Positions 24,360 to 34,793 of a DNA stretch of 64,000 bases are shown piece by piece; the first letter of the stretch is position 1, and each line of letters opens with the position of its first letter. Source of the stretch: Aquatica leii (Eukaryota; Arthropoda; Insecta; Coleoptera; Lampyridae); contig CM069437.1 in NCBI GenBank assembly GCA_035610365.1, positions 31,019,507 through 31,083,506 of the forward strand. Reading direction: 5' to 3'. A program made the translations under genes and the position numbers. Below the pieces are notes generated by a model. The model ran no database searches. It saw only the letters and a list, made by a program, of their open reading frames with translations, and had not been told where the DNA came from.

Positions 24360-24885
24360 TAAGTGAAATTTTTTTTCGACTACATATATGTTTTACATGT
24401 TAAATGTAAGACCTTCATTCGTTGGCAATGCGCCAAATACACTCTATTAAAATGTGGAGCGATTCTGAAGACAACATTAGAAAAAACGGAGCCTGTCATC
24501 GCAAAACCCCATAATCGTCCTGCAGATGCAAAAGGTGTTAAGGCGGATTCTAAACTCCGTAGAAGTAGAAGGAGTTTAGAATCTGGCTTGGTTCACAAGT
24601 TGATTACCTAACTCGGTAGTGGTTCTTTGTTAGGTTTTCGTTTGCTTTTTCAAGTTATCGTTTTCTTTCTTACCTTTTCAGAGTTCAGATTATGGCTTGT
24701 TTCACAAGTGGATAACCTAACTTTTGAGGAGTTCTTAGTTAGATTTCGGTTGCTTGTTTGAGTTTTGCGATTTATCTCACACTCTGATGAAGCCCCTTAC
24801 GAAAGTGGGCGAAACGTTGGCAGCTTCGGTTGCAACTATGACACGGTCCAAACCCGGAAGACATTCTAATGTTAGTATAACAACA
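24360..24885 (+). repeat. Penelope-type terminal repeat with hammerhead-like motif (copy 1)
   Basis: The part from about 24540 to 24885 is shared with copies at 43383-43680 (inverted) and 44075-44280. All contain the TTTAGAATCTGG-like and CTTAGTTAGATTTCGGTTGC segments, the ribozyme-like core, and end with CAAACCCGGAAGACATTCT. The other copies flank a GIY-YIG relic, so this one is most likely a solo terminal repeat of the same family. The 82-codon frame at 24363-24611 is not recognised. Confidence 0.6.
24784..24815 (+). ncRNA. Hammerhead-like core (Penelope repeat copy 1)
   Basis: CTGATGA (24784-24790), A, GCCC...GGGC stem with loop, then GAAAC (24811-24815) followed by GTT. The same core recurs at 43468-43499 (minus) and 44180-44211 (plus). 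Helix I pairing is weak in this copy, so it may be a decayed ribozyme. Confidence 0.5.
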
Positions 24886-25465
24886 GTTTTACAAATTTAA
24901 GTTAAAAAAGTTGTACAGTACTTTTTCGCCAATTACGTACGACAAATATACCGTTTCAATTATAACACGTCGTACAAATTCCACCGTCTCATGATTACTG
25001 ATATGAAAAATTGAAACCACAATTGAAACGTTACAATGCTTGCTACATATACAGGCATTAGCTTCAATAATTGTAACCCGAAGATGAAAAATACCTGTTT
25101 AAAATACGTTGCTTTGAGTGACGACAATATTAAATTAGTGTTTTAGAGTAATAAGAAGTAGATGATACCGATATCTGATAAATATAAAATTCATAATAAT
25201 TTGTAGCGTTTTTTGTCTTAATGAACGTCTAGAAGACTCGCGCCTTAAAGCTTTTATGGACCAGCCACCACTAGGTATACTCCAAGACCTTCAAAAATTA
25301 TAAAACCCAAAAAAATTAGATTTCTGATCAAAAATTAGTGAAAACCCTCATACGTTTTTTATATAATTATTGAAGTGAAACTTCTTTATCGGCGTTGGAA
25401 AAAAATTTACCATCACATTTTACGCATCACATTTTTTCGTTACGCGCCATCTTTTTTTTTTTAAA

Positions 25466-26102
25466 TTTAAGATATTTAAGGTTAACCTCAATTTCTGATT
25501 GAACGATGACAATGACAGTAATAATTCTATTTCAATTAATGAAATGCTGTAATAATCTTAGTAGCAAAAAGTTAAAGTGAAACACGGTTGGTTTTTCGTT
25601 ACGCGCCATCTTTTTTATTTCTGAAACGCAATAGCGACGTGATAAATAATATATCAATACTAAAGTGATCAACAAATCAAAGGTTTTATTTTAATTTTAA
25701 TTCCAGTGGATTTTTAACAAAAGTAAGTAATTATATCTCTTTTTCTAATACTTGGGTGGGATTGTGGTATTTATTTTTTTTAATTTAAGATATTTAAGGT
25801 TAACCTCAGTTTCTGATTGTAACTATCGGTCAATGTATATGATTTTATTAAAATAGTATTTATTAATTAATACGACTGCTAATTTAATGAACATCAATTA
25901 ATTGACATAGAGTATAAATTCTGAAATATGTTATTAATTTTTTTAAATCAATTAACTAATTTTTGTAGATTAAATTTCATATTTCAGTTACCATAAGCCA
26001 TTAATTACAAAAATATATAATAACGATGACAATGATAGTAATAATTCTATTACAATTAATGAAATGCTGTAATAATCTTAGTAGCAAAAAGTTAAAGTGA
26101 AA
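25466..26102 (+). repeat. Direct repeat pair, second copy interrupted
   Basis: A block of about 117 bp at 25466-25582 (from TTTAAGATATTTAAGGTTAACC through AGCAAAAAGTTAAAGTGAAA) recurs as two halves at about 25783-25820 and 26021-26102, separated by about 200 bp of unrelated AT-rich sequence. The word TTACGCGCCATCTTTTTT also repeats at 25440 and 25600. This looks like an old duplication with a later insertion. No gene. Confidence 0.65.
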
Positions 26103-26124
26103 TAATTGTATTATTTGTATTCAT

Positions 26125-26359
26125 TGTTAAGGCCTTCAAATATTTTTGAATTTGCCGCCTATCTTTACCCCGCCTAACAAAAAATGTTAAGAAGGGGTTG
26201 CGAAATAGCAACCACTTCTGGTTCTGACGCGCGCGCTTAAGCAGGGTAAATGATAGTGCTTGTGCACCTAGTTTAATTTAATTAAGATAAAACAAAACAT
26301 GATGTAAACGATAATGTTTGTGCACCTAGTGTAATTTAAACATGATAATAAATAAATCA
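26125..26359 (+). repeat. 5' LTR of BEL/Pao element
   Basis: Begins TGTTAAGGCC and ends AAATAAATCA. It differs from the 3' LTR only at 26357 (T versus C). It should contain the promoter and R region, whose borders I did not resolve. Confidence 0.95.
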
Positions 26360-26376
26360 TGGTCCTTCGCGTCGGA
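26360..26376 (+). promoter_or_regulatory. Primer-binding site
   Basis: TGGTCCTTCGCGTCGG starts immediately after the LTR, where the 3' end of a tRNA primes minus-strand DNA synthesis. TGG complements the tRNA CCA tail. The tRNA species was not determined. Confidence 0.7.
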
Positions 26377-27016
26377 TTTTCCGTGGAAAACCTGGAAAAA
26401 TTAACCTACATTTAAACAAAGAAGAATTTGTTCACGTGGTGAAATTCGCGGCGTGGCATACTTTGTCAATCTATATGGGACGCAACCACCTTTACTCGTA
26501 GCATCGTTATTTTACTAATTAACCCGCGAGTGCTCCAATTTTTACACGTGGTTGTATATAACTTCCCATACAACATCATACAAAACAGGATGTGCGTCAT
26601 CTCCGCCATCTTTATGTTGCAACCCTAACTTGGAACAAGAGAGAGCTCCAGGACTACCAATAGTGCTACCAACATCAACAATATAAATTCTCGAGGGCTT
26701 CATCGATGTTGCGCTGCCAACCCTCACACAAAACCAGGTTAGTTCCCTATCTGTTCCTATCATAATTTACCTTTATTTTGATTAATGTGTTGCTTCAATA
26801 AGAATTATTCATTTATAATACGATTTATTCTATTAACTTAGTGCGTTTTTTCTTATTTATTGCCACTTCTTTACACGTATTGCCTTATTGGATTTAAATT
26901 ATTACATAATTTCATAACAGTGTGTTATTTGCGCCTTTACAGCCATAAACGTGAGTTAATCTCTAAAGAATATTTATTTGCGTACACATTGTTAGTAAAT
27001 ATAATTAACCTTCGTA

Positions 27017-30000
27017 ATGGCAAAGTCAAAAGAAATAAAGCACCTTGAAGCTGGAAAGCAATTACTTATAGAAAGATTAGAAAATTTTGTTTCGTTTATA
27101 GAAACAATCGAAGACGATTGCTCAAATAAAACCACTCTTACCAAAATTAAATTACATTTGGATAGTGCTAGGGAATTTCCAGAAAAATATCATGAACTAT
27201 GCGTACAGCTCGATGGAATATCCACCGAGGTTGCCGAAGCAATGACTCCGGTCAATTTTTATAATGCTTATTTAGACGCAAGTACTCGCGCTACTCTTAT
27301 TTTAGAAAATTTCAAAGATGAAGTAGTCAACCAACCTGCTCAACAATTAAACACCAGTAGCACGACTTCGAATAATGGTACAAATGCCAAGCTTCCTAGA
27401 ATTTTGTTGCCTAGTTATAACGGAAGCTACACTGAATTTCAATCTTTCTTTGAAACATTCACATCGTTAATCCACGACAATGCTAATTTATCGGATATTG
27501 AAAAATTCATGTATTTGAAAGGGAGTTGTATTGGCCCTGCTGAAAAAACGATTGCAAATATTCAACCATCCGGGAGTAATTATAAGATCGCGTTTGATTT
27601 ATTATGCGAAAGATATAACAACCCTAAATTAATTATATTAAATCATGTAAAAGGTATAATCGAATTAAAACCCATTGTCAAAAATAATTCAGGGGATTTA
27701 CGTAAACTTTATGACGATTATCTTAAACATATTAGGGCTTTACAAAATTTGTCAATACCCGTGGAAGATTGCGCGGCATTTATTTATTACATATTGATGT
27801 CAAAACTAGATACCTTTACAAAGTCCAAGTTTACTGAATATAAACCAAAATTAATACCAACTTTGGATGAGATAAATGAGTTTTTGAAGCGACAATGCGA
27901 GGTTATGGAGGAGATTGATACCAATAAAAATTCTAATAATTTTACGCCAACTGACCCATCTACCAAAAACAAACCAATGGTTCCGAATAGTTACAGACGC
28001 TCGCTTGTCTTAACTGCGGAAAAGTCTATTGTTTGCCCCAATTGTAAAGGAGATCATTATTTAAACCATTGTCCTAACTTTTTGGCGCTCACTACTCAAC
28101 AACGCTATAATAAAGCTTATGAATTAAAAGTATGTAGGAATTGCTTGAGACACTCTAGTAGAAATCCTTGCAAATCAAAATATAATTGTACGTCTTGTAA
28201 TAAAAGGCATAATAACTTGTTGCATTTTTAACGATCAAGTACATTTTCAATCTCTGAACCAGGTCCTAGTACTGCTGGCAATCCAGCTGCAATTATTTCG
28301 AATGAAGGAGCGGTTAATAATAATGCTAATACTAACACGCAATCAACACTTTTCTGCTTTAGAAGTGTTGATGTATTGTTACCCACTGCTTGTGTGAAAA
28401 TATTGTCAAACGAAAATACTTGGCATATAGCAAGAGTTATTTTAGATACGGGCAGTCATTGTAACCTTATTTCCGAGGAGTTTGCAAAAAAATTGAACTT
28501 AAAGCGCAATAAAACTAACATTCAAATATTAGGCATCAATTCTTGCTCTTCTCAATCGACCTCTGCGGTTAATTTGAAGATAGCTTCCTTACATAACGAC
28601 TTCAAAACGTCGCTGCAATGTCTTACTATTTCAAGCATTGCAGAAAATTTACCGCTTTGTTCTTTCGATAAATCATTTTTGAACATACCAGAAAATATTC
28701 GACTGTCGGATGAAAACTTTAACAAATCACTTCCCATTGACTTGCTAATTGGAGCCGGCAATTATTATAATTTAATGTGCGTAGGTCAAATTTCACTAGG
28801 CAAAAATAGACCGACTCTCCAAAAAACCTTACTTGGTTGGGTAGTATCTGGTTGTTATTATTCAAATCAAGGCTCTTCGGGTACAGTACACTCCAATTTA
28901 ACTCTAAGGGACCCTTCTTATCCAAATGGTAACTTGGATAATTTATTACAAAAATTTTGGCACCTTGAAAATGTTGAACCCCAAAACCCGCTTTCTAAAT
29001 TTTCCAAAGAAGAAGCCTTTTGTGAAAGGCATTTTGCTGAAACTACTCACCAAGATCATTCGGGTCGTTTTATCGTTTCTTTACCTTTCAATGCCAGGTT
29101 ATCGCAATTGGGTGAATCCAAAGAACGGGCTCTGAATCGATTTCTGCACTTAGAAAAGAAATTATTAAAAAATCATGCATTACGGGTCGAATACTCTAAA
29201 TGCATACAAGAGTACATTGAATTAGGTCACATGACCAAGCTTGAGCCACATTTCGAAGACCAACCATCTACTGTTGATGCCCTAGATTCGAAAATTTCAA
29301 TATCTGATATACCACCATTCTTTCTCCCCCATCACGCTGTTTTTAAATTAAGCTCACTTACCACGAAGTTGCGTGTTGTGTTTGACGGGAGTGCGAAATC
29401 AAGCTCAAATATATCTATTAACGATACGCAAATCGTAGGTCCAGTAATACAGGACGACCTTTTTGCCATCCTTTTGAGGTTTAGGAAGCATCAGATAGCT
29501 CTGACTGGCGACATCGAAAAAATGTATCGCCAAATTCTTGTGCATCCTTCTGAGCGGAAATTTCAACAGATTCTTTGGCGTGAAAATCCTGACAAACCTA
29601 TAGAAATCTACCAATTAAACAGGGTAACGTTTGGAACTGCCAGTGCTAGTTATCTAGCTACTAAATGTTTGCAGCACTTGGCCGCTATTAACGTAGATCG
29701 CTTCCCAACAACGTGCAGGGTTCTTAAATCCGATTTCTACATGGATGATCTTTTAACTGGCGGTGATACAACTCCGGAGGTTTTAAAAATTCGTGACGAA
29801 TTAACGTCAATACTAGCAAGTGCGGGATTTCCTATTCGCAAATTTCTGTCTAATAACGCTGATGTTCTCTTAAGTAACAGCGTCTCAGATGCATCACTTC
29901 TTACTGTTCCTTTGTGCGAACGCGAAAGTAGCAAAGCTCTAGGTGTTTGCTGGAACTCCAAGTCAGACGTTATCCAATACAATATGCAAGTAAAGGATGG

Positions 30001-32284
30001 GGCAGTATTTGGTAACTCGAAAAGAAATATTTTATCTATTATAGCCCAACTATTCGATCCTCTAGGCCTACTTTCGCCTATCATTATTAATGGCAAACTG
30101 CTAATTCAAAAACTGTGGCAACTTAAAATCACATGGGACGAAAGTATACCCCAGCATTTAAGCTCCGAGTGGGATTTATTTAAGTCGCAATTGCATTTAT
30201 TAAATACTTTACAAGTACCAAGGTGTGTTATAATTCCTGACGCCGTCGAAATTGACATCCATGGATTCAGTGACAGCAGCTCCAACGCTTATGGGGCTTG
30301 CGTTTATATTAAGTCTCGAGATTCGCACGGAAACGTATCTTGCCAGTTACTAGCGTCTAAGTCTCGGGTCGCTCCGCTACAAGGGGCCACCATACCGCGT
30401 CTGGAATTATGCGCTGCACTACTTCTCGCGGAGTTAGTCCAAAAGATTCAAAATTCACTTTTTATTGGCTTTAATAAAACCTATTTGTGGTCTGACTCGA
30501 CTATTGTGATTAACTGGATCAGATCTGCTGCAAACAAATACAAAACGTTTGTAGCTAATAGAATTGCGACCATACAAGAACTATCCGATCCTGACGATTG
30601 GTTTTACGTACCATCCAAACAAAATCCCGCAGATTTGGTATCAAGAGGTTGTTCAGTTACTGACCTCATAAATAACTCTCTTTGGTGGCACGGCCCGTCT
30701 TACCTTGTTTCATCACCAAATGACTGGCCGGAACAAATCCATAAATCCGCTAATCAAATTCTAGGGCCCGAGCTTAAGGAAAATACGAATATTAATACAA
30801 ATCTTTTAGTTATTCAAACTTCAACCATTTTTCAAAAATATTCGTCATTAACTACCTTAAAGCTCGTGGTCGCGTGGATGCTACGCTTTGTTAAAAACGC
30901 TCGGACAAATAAAAATAGTCGTTTACTAAAAAACTTGCAAGCGTCAGAATTACAGCAAGCCATGAACTTACTAATAAGGCTGTGTCAGAATGAAACCTTT
31001 TATCACGAAATTCGATGTCTAAAATCTAAACAACTATTAAAATCCAACACAAATATTTTGCCACTCAACCCTTTTTTAGACAAAAATGGTATATTAAGAG
31101 TGGGAGGAAGAATACGAAATTCTAACTTTGCATTTGACAAAAAATTTCCTGTATTATTACCCAAGCATCATTTGCTTACTAAACTAATTTTTGATTATTT
31201 TCACAAATCTATGCTGCATTGTGGTCCGCAACAGCTAGTAGCTAGCCTTCGCGAATACTATTGGCCCATATCAGCTCGAAGTCAAGCTAGGCAAACAATT
31301 CATAACTGCATAAAGTGCTTTCGTGCCAATCCTAAAGCTTACAGCCCTCTAATGGGCGATTTGCCAGCCAAACGTCTCGAAGCCAACACTTCTGTATTTT
31401 CAAATGTAGAGATAGATTATGCCGGACCCATTCTAATTAAGGACCGTAAGCTCCGTGGAGCAAAACTGATCAAGGCTTACATATGTCTGTTTGTGTGTTT
31501 AGTAACAAAGGCCGTCCACTTGGAGCTGGTCACAGATTTATCCACGGCAGATTTCCTTACAATGTTCAAACGTTTTATAGGTCGCAGAGGTGTTCCTGCC
31601 TCTATAACTTCTGACAACGCTGCCAATTTCAAGGGTGCTTCGAATCAATTAAAAGAGATTTATAAATTTTTCAATGCAAAAACTTAGAAAGAGGAGATAT
31701 CGGGTTTTATGGCCATTCATAATATTAAATGGGATTTTATAATTCCTAAAAATCCTCATCAAGGAGGTATGTGGGAGAGTGGCATTAAATGTGTAAAGGC
31801 GCATCTTAAAAAGGTATTAGGTAACACTTGTTTAGATTACGAAAATTTTTCTACGTTATTAATTCAGATCGAAGCAACACTTAATTCCCGTCCGCTTACT
31901 CCGCTAACAAACGATCCTTCCGACACTAATCCACTTACCCCAGGTTATTTCTTGATTGGAAAACCTCTTTGCACTTTGCCCGAAAATGACTTGGTAAACG
32001 TGAATGAAGCTAAGCTAACAACATACCAACGTATTCAAAGTTTGGTCCAGCATTTTTGGAAGCGATGGTGTCGTGAGGTAGTACCTGAGATGCAACGTAG
32101 AACCAAATGGTATCAACACATGCCAGCATTGCTTAAGTTAAATTCCTTAGTTATCATAAAGGAAGATAACCTACCACCACTCCAGTGGCTATTAGGGAGA
32201 GTTGTAGAGGTCCATGTCCATCCGGACAACATAATCCGCTCAGCGACGGTCCGCCTGGCGAATGGACCTGAAGAGAAGTGTTAA
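27017..32284 (+). pseudogene. BEL/Pao gag-pol polyprotein with two in-frame stops
   Basis: One frame runs from ATG 27017 to TAA at 32282-32284, broken only by TAA at 28229 and TAG at 31685. Gag ends in a cysteine-histidine region (CPNCKGDHYLNHCP at about 28033, then CxxC pairs). The protease has DTGSHCNLI near 28447. Reverse transcriptase has LRVVFDGSA, then YMDD near 29741. RNase H has GFSDSSSNAYG near 30264 and WSDSTIVINWI. Integrase has an HHCC zinc-binding part (about 31170-31320), EIDYAGP, TSDNAANF and, after the TAG, GGMWESG. The single-frame gag-pol layout is usual for BEL/Pao. With both stops the copy is non-autonomous. Confidence 0.93.
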
Positions 32285-32515
32285 TAAGTTGTGTGTGTTG
32301 CCGGGAGTGTAAAAAAGCAACAATTTTTCGTAATGTGATGCATGTGCAGAAGAATTTAGCTGTCAAAAGATGTTCATTTTAGTGTCTTTTATATGTTAAC
32401 GTATTAGATTACAGATCTTTTTTTTTGTTTTTACTAGCTTAAGTCGAGGTATATATATATGTTCGTTTCTATTTATGTACAAATTTGATTGGTTTTTTTT
32501 AAATCGATTGATTTC

Positions 32516-32528
32516 AAGGTGGCCGGCA
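32516..32528 (+). promoter_or_regulatory. Polypurine tract region
   Basis: The sequence AAGGTGGCCGGCA immediately precedes the right LTR, the position where plus-strand DNA synthesis is primed. Confidence 0.55.
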
Positions 32529-32763
32529 TGTTAAGGCCTTCAAATATTTTTGAATTTGCCGCCTATCTTTACCCCGCCTAACAAAAAATGTTAAGAAGGG
32601 GTTGCGAAATAGCAACCACTTCTGGTTCTGACGCGCGCGCTTAAGCAGGGTAAATGATAGTGCTTGTGCACCTAGTTTAATTTAATTAAGATAAAACAAA
32701 ACATGATGTAAACGATAATGTTTGTGCACCTAGTGTAATTTAAACATGATAATAAATAAACCA
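32529..32763 (+). repeat. 3' LTR of BEL/Pao element
   Basis: Same 235-bp sequence as the 5' LTR apart from one substitution; ends AAATAAACCA, then target duplication TTCAT. Confidence 0.95.
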
Positions 32764-33084
32764 TTCATGTCTATGATAAAAAATCCTTTTGTTTAAACTT
32801 TATCTAATTTAACTTTATTTAACCAATTTCTGAAAAGTTGCATGTAGATCATTTTGCGAAAAATAAGGCCATAAAGAAGTTTCACTTCTTACATGTGTAC
32901 ACTAGTACACGCCCATGTTTTTTATATATTTTTACTTTCCTATAGTATAAAGCATAGCGATTGCAATTTTTTTTCAAAAATTTTTCTTTGCACAATTTTA
33001 CGTTTCAAGGTCTCAATCAGATAAATGTATTTTTGACAAAAAAAATTTGGGTGTCTGTGTGTGTCTGTGTGTATCTGTAACGAT

Positions 33085-33830
33085 GTATCAAAAGTCCTAA
33101 TAACTTGAAATTTGGTATGGAACTGACTTTTTATATTCTCTCAGTTCTATCAAAAAATTGGTCTGATTGGGTGTATCCACCATTTTTAACAGCTTTTCTT
33201 ATGTAATTTTGTAGGTATGTAGATTATTCAAATTATTTTTAGTTTCTTATAGACATACAATTTATTCAAAAAAAAATTTGTAACATTAAAAGTTTATTCG
33301 ATATTTGATTTATAATTTAAAGTGAATTCCATAATAATCTAGGTTCAAATTCTGCCAGCGACGATGTTTTTTAATTCTATATCTTGAAGAGAAAGTGAGA
33401 TACGTTAAAAATAACAATTTTTCTCTGTATTTTTTTGACTTATTTATACACGAAGTGCTGCATCTTCTTTACATTATCTTTAGATGTACCCACAATAACT
33501 CTCGAGCCAAAAATCCTAGTAACTTAAAATTTGATGTGGAGCTGGTTTTTTATATTTTCTCGGTTCTATCAAAAGATGGGTTATATAATTTTGTACGTAT
33601 GCAAATTATTCAAATTATTTTTAGTTTTTTATAAAGATATTTTTTTCTAACAATTTATTCAAATGACAAAAATTTCTAACGTTAACAGTTTATTAGATAT
33701 TTTATTTATATTTTAAAATTAACTAACAAATATATTATAGATTCGAATCGTGCCTGTAACGATTTTTTAAAAAAATTTCATATCTTGAAGGGATAACATG
33801 ATACGTTAAAAAATAATTTTTACTGATTTA
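33085..33830 (+). repeat. Two-copy direct repeat, ~410-415 bp period
   Basis: The block from about 33093 (AAAGTCCTAATAACTTGAAA) to 33420 recurs from about 33508 (AAATCCTAGTAACTTAAAA) to 33830. Both copies contain TATATT(C/T)TCTC(A/G)GTTCTATC, CAAATTATTTTTAGTTT and ATATCTTGAAG. A GTGTGTCTGTGTGT microsatellite lies just upstream (33054-33077). Copies are diverged. There is no coding capacity. Confidence 0.7.
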
Positions 33831-34629
33831 CTAAAGGGAAAATCAATATTGAGGCACACAAATATAGGGGTCAGTCAAGATGACAACATAAGCTTAATTG
33901 GCCATGTTTCGATTATATATTTAATGAAATCGAGAACAATTTCAATAAAATTATAGCATGCTAGGAAGTCAATACAAACGTGTACATATCACTTCAAAGT
34001 AGTTTAATGACAACTTAAGCTTAAAAAAATTAGTACACATTTCTTTATCGGTCTTTATAAAAAAGTCGTGTGGTGACCACACCAGTTATATATACTTATA
34101 TATAAAGATTAGAAAACATCATTTCTTTCTGGAACTCTTGCGAGAAAAAGCAGGTGCACAGATTTTACGTGCTCCAGGTCGCTGAATATGTAGCTACGCA
34201 TTGTCTACGTACAAATTTCTTCAAAGTTAAATGAACTATACGCATGTGTCTACTTGTTCTTATGGGCATTCTGATTACTAATCATATCATAAGCCTATCT
34301 TGTGGTCACAATCTTCTATATTTATTAATTAGGTATTAAGCCAATATCACTTCCTAACAGCCATTGAGTAGCCTAAAGTTCTACAATAAAGTAGCGTTTT
34401 GCTCACTGGGTAACTAGTAAAGGAATAAATTTTTAGTCAGCTAATCTATAGTAATACAAAAGCAGGTTTTTATTCCATAGTCATGTTTACATTTACGCTT
34501 CGACAACTTTAATTAGTTTTATCATCTGTAAAATTAAAATACAAAATTAATATAAGATCATTGTTTACAATATAAATTCAAATTTTAATTATAAACAAAA
34601 ACAGAAACATTTTTCTGCTACACTGCTAC
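33831..34629. other. AT-rich spacer, nothing recognised
   Basis: No gene seen. A 13-bp palindrome TGTGGTGACCACA lies near 34070. Confidence 0.4.
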
Positions 34630-34793
34630 ACAACTATCGACCAATAAGTCTGTTATCAAAAATATACAAACTTTTACTAGAATTATTACTAATCGAATAA
34701 CAATAGAATTAGACGACTACCAACATGTAAAGCAAGCTCTCACTTTCAAAAGGGATACAGCACAAATGATCATTTACTGACAATGGAGATGTT
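34630..34793 (+). pseudogene. RTE-like LINE reverse transcriptase, left fragment
   Basis: Reading with frame changes gives NYRPISLLSKIYKL, the conserved start of LINE reverse transcriptases, then TNDHLLTMEML at the break point. The frame resumes beyond the Penelope insertion at 38440 with TMEMLTEKTV, so the two pieces were one element. The last 13 bp (34781-34793, CAATGGAGATGTT) are the target site duplicated by the insertion. Confidence 0.75.

Larger units (their letters stand above)
26125..32763 (+). mobile_element. BEL/Pao LTR retrotransposon, nearly intact
   Basis: The element is 6.6 kb with 235-bp LTRs that differ at one base and is flanked by 5-bp duplications TTCAT (26120-26124 and 32764-32768). 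Its interior holds a primer-binding site directly after the left LTR, a gag-pol frame with domain order gag, protease, reverse transcriptase, RNase H, integrase, and a purine-rich tract before the right LTR. There is no env-like frame. Near-identical LTRs mean recent insertion. Two in-frame stop codons prevent this copy from making the full polyprotein unless they are suppressed. BEL/Pao placement rests on the gag-pol style and RT motifs. Confidence 0.95.

Noticed and set aside
24280-24815. The two hammerhead-like motifs near 24 kb as a single retrozyme unit
   Set aside because: They are on opposite strands and belong to different sequence families, whereas retrozymes have direct copies of one motif.
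26542-26763. 73-codon minus-strand frame in the BEL/Pao leader
   Set aside because: Antisense to the untranslated leader of the retrotransposon; no similarity recognised.
33348-33362. B-box-like GGTTCAAATTCTGCC as a tRNA gene
   Set aside because: No cloverleaf forms; kept only as a possible SINE hint in the findings.
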